A stretch of DNA of 64,000 nucleotides from Mycolicibacterium psychrotolerans (GTDB lineage: Bacteria; Actinomycetota; Actinomycetes; Mycobacteriales; Mycobacteriaceae): positions 124,001 through 188,000 of the forward strand of contig NZ_AP022574.1 of the NCBI RefSeq assembly GCF_010729305.1. The letters are read 5' to 3'. The first letter of the stretch is position 1, and every line of letters starts with the position of its first letter. Under the pieces are notes generated by a model that did no database searches, was not told the DNA's origin, and saw only the letters and a program-made list of their open reading frames with translations. Shown piece by piece: positions 1-7,003 of this stretch. Both the position numbers and the translations under genes were made by a program.

Positions 1-50
1 TCGAGGCGGGTCGTGAGGTGCTGGCCGGCGCGCTGACGCGGGCGGTGTGA
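1..50 (+). CDS. 3' end of an upstream gene (partial)
   Basis: An open frame enters from the left edge and ends in TGA at 48-50, giving 15 residues ending in ALTRAV. Its stop overlaps the ATG of the next gene (TGATG), the usual arrangement in a translationally coupled operon, so it is probably the preceding gene of the sugar-acid operon. A dehydratase or aldolase of 5-keto-4-deoxyglucarate would fit the pathway, but 15 residues cannot support a family call. Confidence 0.5.
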   Translation, partial: EAGREVLAGALTRAV

Positions 51-1309
51 TGCCGGGCATCCGGATCACCGGAGCGCGCATCACCCCCGTCGCGTTCGCC
101 GATCCGCCCCTGCTCAACACCGTCGGTGTGCACCAGCCGTACGCGCTGCGTGCCATCATCCAACTCGACACCGACGCCGGGCTCGTCGGGCTCGGGGAGA
201 CCTACGCCGACACCCGGCACCTCGAGCGGCTGCACGCTGCCGCCGAGGCGATCACCGGCCTGGATGTGTTCGCCCTGAACGAGATTCGCGCCGTAATCGC
301 CGTGCGTTTGCAGGGCGACGCCGCCGCCGTGGGCACGGCGGGCATGATCACCACGGCCAGCGCCGTCGACCAGGTGCTCTCCCCGTTCGAGGTGGCATGC
401 CTGGACGTCCAGGGGCACGCCCTGCGCCGGCCCGTCTCGGACCTGCTCGGCGGTGCGGTGCGCGCCGCGGTGCCGTTCAGCGCATACCTGTTCTACAAAT
501 GGGCGGCCCACTCCGATGCCGAACCCGACGCGTTCGGCGAGGCGCTCGACCCGGCCGGGCTGGTGGCCCAGGCCCGCCGCATCATCGACGAATACGGTTT
601 CACGGCAATCAAACTCAAGGGTGGCGTGTTTCCGCCCGAGGAGGAGATGGCCGCGATCGAGGCGCTTTCCCGCGCGTTCCCGGGCGTGCCGCTGCGACTG
701 GACCCCAACGCGGCGTGGACGCCGCAGACGTCGGTGAAGGTGGCCTCCGGGTTGGCGGGCGTGCTGGAGTACCTCGAGGATCCGACACCCGGCCTGGACG
801 GCATGGCCGAGGTGGCACAGCAGGCGCCGATGCCACTGGCGACCAACATGTGCGTCGTCGCTTTCGATCAGCTGGCGCCTGCGGTGGCGAAAGGGTCGGT
901 GCGCGTGGTCCTTTCCGATCACCACTACTGGGGCGGACTACAGCGCTCGCGGCTGCTGGCCGGGATCTGCGAGACGTTCGGGCTCGGCCTGTCGATGCAT
1001 TCGAACTCGCACCTGGGCATCAGCCTGGCCGCGATGGTGCACCTGGCCGGCGCCACACCGAACCTGACCTACGCGTGTGACACGCACTGGCCGTGGAAGA
1101 CCGAGGACGTCGTCAAGCCCGGTGCGCTGAGCTTCGTCGACGGGTCCGTCCCGGTGCCGACGTCGCCGGGGCTGGGTGTCGAGATCGACGAGGAGGCGCT
1201 CGACTCACTGCACGAGCAGTATGTGCGGTGCGGTATCCGCGACCGCGACGACACCGGCTACATGCGCACCGTAGATCCGGCCTTCGAACTGCTCAGCCCC
1301 CGCTGGTAG
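50..1309 (+). CDS. enolase-superfamily sugar-acid dehydratase, glucarate dehydratase-like
   Basis: A 419-residue protein of the mandelate racemase/enolase superfamily, glucarate dehydratase branch. The C-terminal barrel carries the expected active-site series: a KLKGG stretch (KxK bases, about residues 186-190), a metal Asp in LDPNAAW, a metal Glu in LEDP, a metal Asn in ATNM, then the Asp-His dyad in LSDHHYW and MHSNSH. Family knowledge: such enzymes abstract the proton alpha to a carboxylate and dehydrate aldarates such as glucarate or galactarate. It is divergent from the canonical GudD encoded at 14100-15437, so a related acid sugar may be the true substrate. The ATG at 50 overlaps the upstream stop; a GTG at 47 is the alternative start. 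Confidence 0.85.
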   Translation: MPGIRITGARITPVAFADPPLLNTVGVHQPYALRAIIQLDTDAGLVGLGETYADTRHLERLHAAAEAITGLDVFALNEIRAVIAVRLQGDAAAVGTAGMITTASAVDQVLSPFEVACLDVQGHALRRPVSDLLGGAVRAAVPFSAYLFYKWAAHSDAEPDAFGEALDPAGLVAQARRIIDEYGFTAIKLKGGVFPPEEEMAAIEALSRAFPGVPLRLDPNAAWTPQTSVKVASGLAGVLEYLEDPTPGLDGMAEVAQQAPMPLATNMCVVAFDQLAPAVAKGSVRVVLSDHHYWGGLQRSRLLAGICETFGLGLSMHSNSHLGISLAAMVHLAGATPNLTYACDTHWPWKTEDVVKPGALSFVDGSVPVPTSPGLGVEIDEEALDSLHEQYVRCGIRDRDDTGYMRTVDPAFELLSPRW

Positions 1310-1348
1310 GGGCTTCCGCCGACTGTGCCGGAGTCCTACGGTGAAGGG

Positions 1349-1819
1349 ATGGCAGCGATCGAGGTCTCCCACCCGCCGGAGGCCATGCTCAAGACCGTCA
1401 ACATCATCCTGCGGCGGGTTCTGCGCACCCCGCTGGGCCGACCACTCTCGGAGTTCATGGTCCTGGATTTCACGGGCCGCAAGTCCGGGCGGCACTTCTC
1501 GATACCGGTCAGCGCCCACCGCCTCGACGGCGATCTGTACGCGGTGCTGGAAGCGCAGTGGAAGTACAACTTCCGCGACGGCGCCGACGCACGGGTGTCG
1601 CATGGTGGCAGGACGACCACCATGCACGGGGTGCTGCTGACCGACACGGCCGCCGTCGCCGACGTCGTGCACCGCCTGGCGTCCGGATACGGCGCGAAGA
1701 AGGCGCAGCGGATGATGGGCATGAATTTCACCGGCGACGCAGTGCCGACGCGGGCGGAGTGGGTCGAAGCCGTGGACCGGTTGAAGATCGCCGCGATCAA
1801 GCTGACGCCCAAGGCCTGA
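1349..1819 (+). CDS. deazaflavin-dependent nitroreductase-family protein (DDN-like)
   Basis: A 156-residue protein resembling the small split-barrel F420-dependent DDN/nitroreductase family that is expanded in mycobacteria. It shows the family order: a hydrophobic N-terminal helix, then FTGRKSGR with SIPV, then a gly-asp turn and a core ending in WKYNFRDGA. Family members bind coenzyme F420 and reduce quinones or nitroaromatics at the membrane; the substrate here is unknown. I place the start at the ATG at 1349 (MAAIEV); an in-frame GTG lies at 1325. Its TGA at 1817-1819 overlaps the ATG of the LysR gene, so the two are cotranscribed. Confidence 0.75.
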   Translation: MAAIEVSHPPEAMLKTVNIILRRVLRTPLGRPLSEFMVLDFTGRKSGRHFSIPVSAHRLDGDLYAVLEAQWKYNFRDGADARVSHGGRTTTMHGVLLTDTAAVADVVHRLASGYGAKKAQRMMGMNFTGDAVPTRAEWVEAVDRLKIAAIKLTPKA

Positions 1820-2742
1820 TGTTCTCGCTCGCCCGGCTGCAGTGCTTCGTCGCCGTCGCCGAGGAACTGCACTTCGGCCGCGCCGCCGAGCGGCTGCACA
1901 TGACGCAGCCGCCCCTGTCGCGCCAGGTTCAGCAGCTCGAGAGCGAGCTCGGGGTGCAACTCATCGACCGCACCACCCGCACCGTCACGCTGACGCCCGC
2001 GGGCGCCGCTTTCCTGCCCGACGCGCGCCGCATCCTGCAACTGGCCGAGGGCGCCGCGCAGACCGTCAAGCGCATTCCCGCCGGGGATCTCGGCACCGTC
2101 GTCGTCGGGTTCACCGCCGCGTCGGCGCATGCGGTGCTGCCCCGGCTGCTGGAGCGGGCCCGAGACCGGCTGCCCGACGTCAAGCTCGAGCTGCGCGAGA
2201 TGGTGACCGCCGCGCAGATCGAAGGACTGATGACGGGCGAGCTGGATCTGGGGATGGCGCGGCCGCCGCTGAAGCGGCCCGGGCTGGTGTCGCGGCCCCT
2301 GCTGCACGAGCAGCTGATCGTCGCGCTGCCTGTCGGACATCCGCTGGCCGACCTGCCGCGGCAGTTGACACTGACCGACCTCGACGGCCAGGACGTCATC
2401 ATGTATTCGCCTGTGCAGGCACGCTATTTCAACGAACTGCTGATCTCGACGTTCACCATCGCCGGCGCCACGCCGCGGTATGTGCAGTACGTGACGCAGG
2501 TGCACACGATGCTGGTGCTCGTGCGCTCGGGGATCGGGATGGCGCTGGTTCCGGCGTCGGCGGCCACGCTGCATCCCGAGGGTGTGGTGTTCCGGACGAT
2601 CGGGGCGTTCCGCGAGCGGCCCGTCGAGCTGGACGCGGTGTGGCGCGGCGACTCGACGAACCCCGCGCTGCTGCGGCTGCTGCGCGACGTGCTGCCGCAG
2701 CAGGAGTGGACGACCGACGACCTCGTCGAGGGCGTGGGCTGA
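1819..2742 (+). CDS. LysR-family transcriptional regulator
   Basis: A 307-residue LysR-type regulator. The N-terminal winged helix-turn-helix covers about residues 4-62 (FVAVAEELHFGRAAERL, then PPLSRQVQQLE) and a periplasmic-binding-protein-like effector domain follows from about residue 90. The start overlaps the stop of the preceding gene (TGATG). LysR proteins usually act as tetrameric activators responding to a pathway metabolite. Position suggests control of the sugar-acid genes, but it is transcribed away from the transporter and separated from it by the IS element and three further genes, so the target is inferred. The gene ends 12 bp before a palindrome arm and is convergent with the phosphatase gene beyond the IS. 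Confidence 0.9.
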   Translation: MFSLARLQCFVAVAEELHFGRAAERLHMTQPPLSRQVQQLESELGVQLIDRTTRTVTLTPAGAAFLPDARRILQLAEGAAQTVKRIPAGDLGTVVVGFTAASAHAVLPRLLERARDRLPDVKLELREMVTAAQIEGLMTGELDLGMARPPLKRPGLVSRPLLHEQLIVALPVGHPLADLPRQLTLTDLDGQDVIMYSPVQARYFNELLISTFTIAGATPRYVQYVTQVHTMLVLVRSGIGMALVPASAATLHPEGVVFRTIGAFRERPVELDAVWRGDSTNPALLRLLRDVLPQQEWTTDDLVEGVG

Positions 2743-2754
2743 GTCCTTCTGCGC

Positions 2755-2776
2755 CGGAATAGCATTCCTGGCTGCG
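2755..2776. repeat. left arm of a palindrome split by IS30 element 1
   Basis: The segment with core GGAATAGCATTCCTGG pairs with the reverse complement of 4067-4088. The two arms align without gaps out to the IS30 ends. The second IS30 copy in the window has different outer flanks, so these arms look like host target DNA rather than part of the element. The left arm starts 12 bp after the LysR stop, a position typical of a terminator stem. GGAATAGCATTCC is also a small palindrome in itself. Confidence 0.65.
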
Positions 2777-2783
2777 TTACGGC

Positions 2784-4059
2784 GCTCAAAGTCAAGTGGT
2801 CATGACAACGGTTAGGCCGCTTGGTTAATGAGTGCGGCCATGCGCTGGGCGGGGGTGTCGAGGTCGAGGGTGGGCCGTGGTCGGGTGTTGAGTTTGTCGG
2901 CGACGGCTTGCAGGTCGGTTTTGGTGTAGCCGCTCAGGTCGGTGCCCTTTTCAAACCAGTGGCGCAGCAGCCGGTTGGTGTTCTCGTTGCTGCCGCGCTG
3001 CCAGGGTGCGTGCGGGTCGCAGAAGTACACCGGCGCGTGGAGTTGCAGCGAGATGTCCTGCCAGCGGGCCATCTCGCTGCCCCGGTCCCAGGCGATCGAG
3101 CGGCGCAGGTGATCGGGTAGCTCGCTCATAGCGGCGAGCATGGCCGCGGCGACGGCGCCAGCACTGTGATCGACGGGCAGGTGCAACAAGATGGTGAACC
3201 GGGTGCTGCGTTCCACCAGGGTGCCGATCGCGCTGGTGCCGCGCGCGCCGATGATCAGATCGCCTTCCCAATGTCCGGGCACGGCGCGATCGGCGGCTTC
3301 GGCGGGCCGCTGACTGATGCGCAGCACGTCGTCGTAGCGGCCGCGCCGTTCGGTGTGACCGCGGGGCTTGCGGGCGGCCCGTTTGGTGGACAGGCATTTA
3401 TGCAGATCAGCGCGCAGCTGGCCACGAGTCTGCACATACAGGCTGCGATAGATGGTCTCGTGGCTCACCCGTGCCAGCTTGTCACCGCGGTGATCTCGGG
3501 CCAACACCTCGGCGATGAGTTTGGGGCTCCACCCGTCGTCCATCCAGGCCTCTATCGCGGCACACAAGTGGGGGTCAGAGAGCTTGAACACTTTCGGCCG
3601 CTTGGCGTTGCGTGCCGCCCGGGCGTGGGCCAATCGAGCGTGATAATCCCCGTCGGCGGTGCCGTTGCGTTGGACCTCTCGCCAAATCACCGAGCGGCTC
3701 CGCCCCAGCTGGGCGCCGATCGCTGCGTAGCTCAACCCGGCGTCGAGGCCGCGCATGATGGCGATGCGTTCATCGAAACTGAGCCGCCGACCCGGTCCAC
3801 CTGCCCGGATCAGGTCGCCCGGCTCGGCTAGCCCTGATCCGCCGTTGCCATTTCGCAGTCGCATGGCGCCAGCTTTGCGCCACCACTGATAGCCGGCCTG
3901 AAAAGACACGCCCAACTCCACCGCGGCGTGCTTGACCGGCGCACCGGCACACACCCGATCGAAGAACTCCCGCCGAACCTCAGACCCGAACCGCCGCCCA
4001 CTGCTCATTCAGCAACCCCTCAGAACACCGGATGTTGCAGTGACCGTATGAATCCGCCC
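2784..4059 (-). mobile_element. IS30-family insertion sequence, element 1 (intact)
   Basis: An element of about 1.28 kb carrying one full-length transposase. Its terminal inverted repeats contain CAAGTGGTCATGACAAC (2793-2809) and, inverted, CATACGGTCACTGCAAC (4034-4050). The same core (CGGTC, then TGCA.C) ends the second IS30 copy at 53459-53475 and 54859-54875. The outer limits are approximate because the repeats merge without a gap into the flanking palindrome arms. I could not define a short target duplication with confidence. The insertion lies between the convergent LysR and PhoD-type genes and breaks neither. Confidence 0.8.
2812..4008 (-). CDS. IS30-family transposase
   Basis: A 398-residue transposase with the IS30 layout. 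A short N-terminal helix-turn-helix region comes first, then the IS30 HTH (RLSFDERIAIMRGL, IGAQLGRSRSVIWREV). A VSHETIYRSLYVQ motif follows, and then a DDE catalytic core with Asp in GHWEGDLIIG, Asp in IAWDRGSEM and Glu in QRGSNENTNRLLR. All three catalytic residues are present and no frameshift is visible, so it is probably active. The ATG at 4008 starts MSSGRRF. IS30-family enzymes prefer palindromic target sites, which fits the flanks seen here. Confidence 0.93.
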   Translation of the reverse strand: MSSGRRFGSEVRREFFDRVCAGAPVKHAAVELGVSFQAGYQWWRKAGAMRLRNGNGGSGLAEPGDLIRAGGPGRRLSFDERIAIMRGLDAGLSYAAIGAQLGRSRSVIWREVQRNGTADGDYHARLAHARAARNAKRPKVFKLSDPHLCAAIEAWMDDGWSPKLIAEVLARDHRGDKLARVSHETIYRSLYVQTRGQLRADLHKCLSTKRAARKPRGHTERRGRYDDVLRISQRPAEAADRAVPGHWEGDLIIGARGTSAIGTLVERSTRFTILLHLPVDHSAGAVAAAMLAAMSELPDHLRRSIAWDRGSEMARWQDISLQLHAPVYFCDPHAPWQRGSNENTNRLLRHWFEKGTDLSGYTKTDLQAVADKLNTRPRPTLDLDTPAQRMAALINQAA

Positions 4060-4066
4060 GCCGGAT

Positions 4067-4088
4067 CGCGACCAGGAATGCTATTCCG
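4067..4088. repeat. right arm of the palindrome split by IS30 element 1
   Basis: The inverted partner of 2755-2776 (CCAGGAATGCTATTCC). It ends 4 bp before the stop codon of the PhoD-type gene. Joining the two arms would recreate a gene-end stem-loop between the convergent LysR and phosphatase genes, like the intact ones at 16407-16469 and 35883-35943. Confidence 0.65.
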
Positions 4089-4091
4089 CGG

Positions 4092-5618
4092 CTAGAGGAG
4101 CTGGGGTATCCGGTCGGGGACGGTGAACGTCGCGCCGGTGTGCACCGCGGCGCCCGGCCGCGACACGTACGGCACGACGCGGAAGTCGGCCCGCAGTTCA
4201 TCGGGCGTGACGCGGGCGCGAACGTAGCCTCGGCGGTTGCTGAAGTACCGGATGTGCGGGTTCTCGGGCAGGATCGCGTCGACGTCGGAGCGGGTGTCGG
4301 AGCCGTCGCCGCCCGACGTGATCGACGTCGTCACCAATTCCGTTGCGGCCCTGCGCGATGAAGGATCACCCGCGCGCTCGCGCACCTCCGCCGCCCAATG
4401 CGCGTGTACGTCGCCGGTGAGGACGACCGCGTTGCGCACCGGCGAGTTCAGCATCCCGGCGATGATGCGGTCGCGGTTGGCGACGTAGCCGTCCCACGCG
4501 TCGGGATTGATGCCGCGGCCCGCGCCTTCCACGAGGTCCATCTGCGAGAAGAACACCTGCTGCCCGAGGATGTCCCAGCGCGCCCGGGACTGCTGAAACC
4601 CGTTGAGCAGCCATTGTTCCTGCATCGGTCCGGTGAGCGAGCGGAGCACGTCGAACCGCTCCGGGCAGTCGCTGCGGTACACGTCGCCGCAGGCTTGGTC
4701 GGTACGGTACTGGCGGGTGTCGAGCATGTGGAAGGTGGCCAGCGCACCCCAGTCGACGCGGCGGTGGAGCTGCATGTCGACGCCACGGGGTCGCGCCTGC
4801 GGCCGCAGCGGCATGTTCTCCCAGTACGCCTGCAGCGCCGCGGACCGCCGCGCCGCGAAGTCGGGTTGAGGTCCCTCGGGGGTGCGGTCGGCCCAGTTGT
4901 TGGACACCTCGTGGTCGTCGAAGACCACCAGCCACGGCGCGGCGGCGTGCGCGGCCTGCAGATCGGTATCGGTCTTGTACTGGGCATAGCGTTGCCGGTA
5001 GTTCGCCAGCGTGACGGCCTCGGGGCCGACATGCCGGCGCACGGCACCGGGTCGGTTGGCGTACTCGTACGAATAATCCCCCAGGTGCACAACGAGATCG
5101 GTTGCCTCCTCGGCCAGCCGCCGATACGCGGTGAACCAGCCGTGCTCGTAGTTCGAGCAGGACGCGACGCACATCGTCAGTGCGGCCATCGACTCCGGTG
5201 CGGGCGCGGTGCGGGTGCGCCCGGGCGGCGACACGAAACCCTCGGTGCGGAAGCGGTAGAAGTACTCGGCGCCCGGCCGCAGGCCCATCAGCTCGACGTG
5301 CACGCTGTGCGCGGACTCCGGGACCGCGTCGACGACGCCACGCTGCTCGACGCGGGCGAAGCGTTCGTCGGTCGCGAGCTCCCACTCGACCGCCACGGGG
5401 CGGGCCGGCATGCCACCCAGCCCGTCGTCGGCCAGGGGGTCAGGAGCGAGTCGCGTCCACAACACCACGCCGTCGGGAGCCGGTTCGCCCGAGGCCACCC
5501 CGAGGGTGAACGGATCCACCCGGACCGGACCGCGGCGCAGGTCGGTGGTGAAACCCACCACGGGAAGGATCGAGACTCCGAGAGCGCCCTTGAGAACCGC
5601 ACGGCGCGATACCGACAC
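4092..5618 (-). CDS. phoD: PhoD-family alkaline phosphatase/phosphodiesterase, Tat-exported
   Basis: A 508-residue secreted phosphatase of the PhoD family. The N-terminus SRRAVLKG followed by a hydrophobic stretch (residues 4-24) is a twin-arginine signal. An N-terminal beta-sandwich domain (about 35-140) precedes the metallophosphatase core, whose metal ligands sit in VVHLGDYSYE (Asp181) and VFDDHEVSNNW (Asp234, Asp235, His236, Asn240); GDVHAHW near residue 400 supplies the C-terminal ligands. Family knowledge: PhoD uses Fe/Ca and releases phosphate from phosphodiesters outside the membrane. No Pho box was recognised. The hairpin at 5681-5744 separates it from the upstream dehydrogenase gene, so it probably has its own promoter. 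Confidence 0.88.
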   Translation of the reverse strand: MSVSRRAVLKGALGVSILPVVGFTTDLRRGPVRVDPFTLGVASGEPAPDGVVLWTRLAPDPLADDGLGGMPARPVAVEWELATDERFARVEQRGVVDAVPESAHSVHVELMGLRPGAEYFYRFRTEGFVSPPGRTRTAPAPESMAALTMCVASCSNYEHGWFTAYRRLAEEATDLVVHLGDYSYEYANRPGAVRRHVGPEAVTLANYRQRYAQYKTDTDLQAAHAAAPWLVVFDDHEVSNNWADRTPEGPQPDFAARRSAALQAYWENMPLRPQARPRGVDMQLHRRVDWGALATFHMLDTRQYRTDQACGDVYRSDCPERFDVLRSLTGPMQEQWLLNGFQQSRARWDILGQQVFFSQMDLVEGAGRGINPDAWDGYVANRDRIIAGMLNSPVRNAVVLTGDVHAHWAAEVRERAGDPSSRRAATELVTTSITSGGDGSDTRSDVDAILPENPHIRYFSNRRGYVRARVTPDELRADFRVVPYVSRPGAAVHTGATFTVPDRIPQLL

Positions 5619-5680
5619 GGCGAAGTGTCAGATGACGACGTTGCCTACCGGTGACGTGGAAGCGTCCGGCGTCCCTCCAC

Positions 5681-5744
5681 CGGCGAAACTGTACTCAGCG
5701 CGGCCAGTTCGCGAGTTTTACCGCGTGGAATACAGTTTCGACGG
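5681..5744. terminator. long imperfect gene-end palindrome
   Basis: Arms 5681-5703 and 5721-5744 pair with a few mismatches around an AT-richer centre. The half-site CGAAACTGTATTCC is read on the minus strand of the right arm. It starts 3 bp after the stop of the minus-strand dehydrogenase gene, so a terminator is the simplest role. There is no U-tract, as is common for mycobacterial stem-loops. The same half-site recurs at 16407-16469 and 60460-60520. Confidence 0.6.
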
Positions 5745-5747
5745 AAA

Positions 5748-6695
5748 TCAGACCGGGGTGACGAGCCGGCCCGTGGTGAGGAAGCTGTCCAGATTGCGCA
5801 GCGTCAGCGCTTCCATGGCAGCCCGCGTCTGCACCGTCCCGCTGCCGACATGCGGCAGCAGCACGACGTTGTTCAACGCGAACAACTCCTCGGGCACCTT
5901 CGGCTCGTCGGCGAACACATCCAGGCCCGCGCCGGCGAGCCGGCCGTTCAGGAGTGCCGACACCAGCGCGTCCTGATCGACCACGCTGCCCCTGGCGATG
6001 TTGACGAGATACCCCTGCGGTCCCAGCGCGTCGAGCACCTCGGCGCTCACCAGTCCACGGGTGCCGTCGCCGCCGGCCGCGGCGACCACCAGCACGTCGA
6101 CGCCGCCGGCGAGCTCGGCGGGCGACGCGGCATACGTGTACGGCGAATCCTGTACCCGGTGGCGATTGTGATAGCTGATCGAGCAGCCGAAGGCGCTGAG
6201 CCGGTGGGCGATCGCCTGACCGATACGGCCCAGCCCGATGATGCCGACGCGTGTGTTGCTGACCTGACGGGTCAGCGGGTAGTTGCCGTCGACCGGCCAC
6301 CGGCCCGCGCGGACATACCGGTCCGACGCCGAGAACTGCCGCAGGGTGTCGATCATCAGACCGACCGCGGTGTCGGCGACACAGTCGGTCAGCACGTCGG
6401 GGGTGTTGCTGACGCCGATGCCCCGGGCCGCGGCGGCGTCGACGTCGGTGGTGTCGTACCCGACACCGAAGTTGATGATCGCGCCGAGGTTCGGCAGCGC
6501 CGCCATCAGCGCGGCATCCACGCCCGTGCGGCCCGACGTGACGGCGGCAGTGACGTCCGCGCCGTGCTCGGCCAGAAACGTCGCGCGCTCGGTCGTGGAG
6601 TCCGGCAGCGTCCTGGCGGCGTAGTCGTCGGCCAGCGTCTTCGCCAGCGAGGGCTTGAGGGGACCGACCTGGAGGACCGAACCGGGAGTGCTCAT
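5748..6695 (-). CDS. D-2-hydroxyacid dehydrogenase (glyoxylate/hydroxypyruvate reductase-like)
   Basis: A 315-residue NAD(P)-dependent D-isomer-specific 2-hydroxyacid dehydrogenase. The Rossmann motif GIIGLGRIGQ lies near residue 150. The catalytic triad is visible as Arg in NIARGS, Glu in DEPKVPEE and His in LLPHVGSGT. Such enzymes reduce glyoxylate, hydroxypyruvate or tartronate semialdehyde. Tartronate semialdehyde is a product of the aldolase branch of glucarate breakdown, so the location beside the sugar-acid transporter makes that substrate plausible (inference). It is divergent from the transporter operon across a 308-bp gap holding a promoter. Confidence 0.88.
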   Translation of the reverse strand: MSTPGSVLQVGPLKPSLAKTLADDYAARTLPDSTTERATFLAEHGADVTAAVTSGRTGVDAALMAALPNLGAIINFGVGYDTTDVDAAAARGIGVSNTPDVLTDCVADTAVGLMIDTLRQFSASDRYVRAGRWPVDGNYPLTRQVSNTRVGIIGLGRIGQAIAHRLSAFGCSISYHNRHRVQDSPYTYAASPAELAGGVDVLVVAAAGGDGTRGLVSAEVLDALGPQGYLVNIARGSVVDQDALVSALLNGRLAGAGLDVFADEPKVPEELFALNNVVLLPHVGSGTVQTRAAMEALTLRNLDSFLTTGRLVTPV

Positions 6696-6909
6696 AGTGC
6701 CCCCACGCTACGACGACCTGGGAATACCCGTCCACGTCCGAATTGGCATGGACTCATAGCGAAACGGCATTGGCGGGCGAATCCCTCGGCCGGTCCGGTA
6801 TCAACGTCCGCCGCCGCGGTGAGAAAACGCAGCTCAGCCGCCATTTGACGCCACCTACGCCACCTCCCCGCGACCCCGCGATGACCCGGAAAGGCCCGTT
6901 TCACCGGGG

Positions 6910-6939
6910 TTGACGGTCTCCAAAACCCGCTCTTACGGT
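6910..6939 (+). promoter_or_regulatory. predicted sigma-A-type promoter of the ABC transporter operon
   Basis: TTGACG at 6910-6915 and TACGGT at 6934-6939 are separated by 18 bp, close to the housekeeping mycobacterial consensus (TTGACA, TANNNT). It lies about 65 bp before the ATG of the substrate-binding lipoprotein gene, in the divergent gap with the dehydrogenase gene. The rest of this 308-bp gap shows no further recognisable gene. Confidence 0.55.
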
Positions 6940-6961
6940 GTGGTTGCCATCACAGATTTCA

Positions 6962-6975
6962 TCCACATACGTGGA
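6962..6975. promoter_or_regulatory. candidate operator palindrome TCCAC-N4-GTGGA
   Basis: A perfect 5-bp inverted repeat, TCCAC ATAC GTGGA, lies 22 bp downstream of the predicted -10 box, a position where a bound repressor would block transcription. The IclR-family protein encoded at 13285-14082 at the far end of the operon is the natural candidate, since many IclR proteins bind short palindromes near their own operon promoter. The assignment is inference. Confidence 0.35.
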
Positions 6976-7003
6976 CGCCACAGCCCCCAGCCCGGGAGGA
7001 TCC

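Noticed and set aside
2751..4092. Short direct repeat as target duplication around IS30 element 1
   Set aside because: Candidate 2-3 bp matches are too short to trust, and the true element ends are obscured by the palindrome arms.
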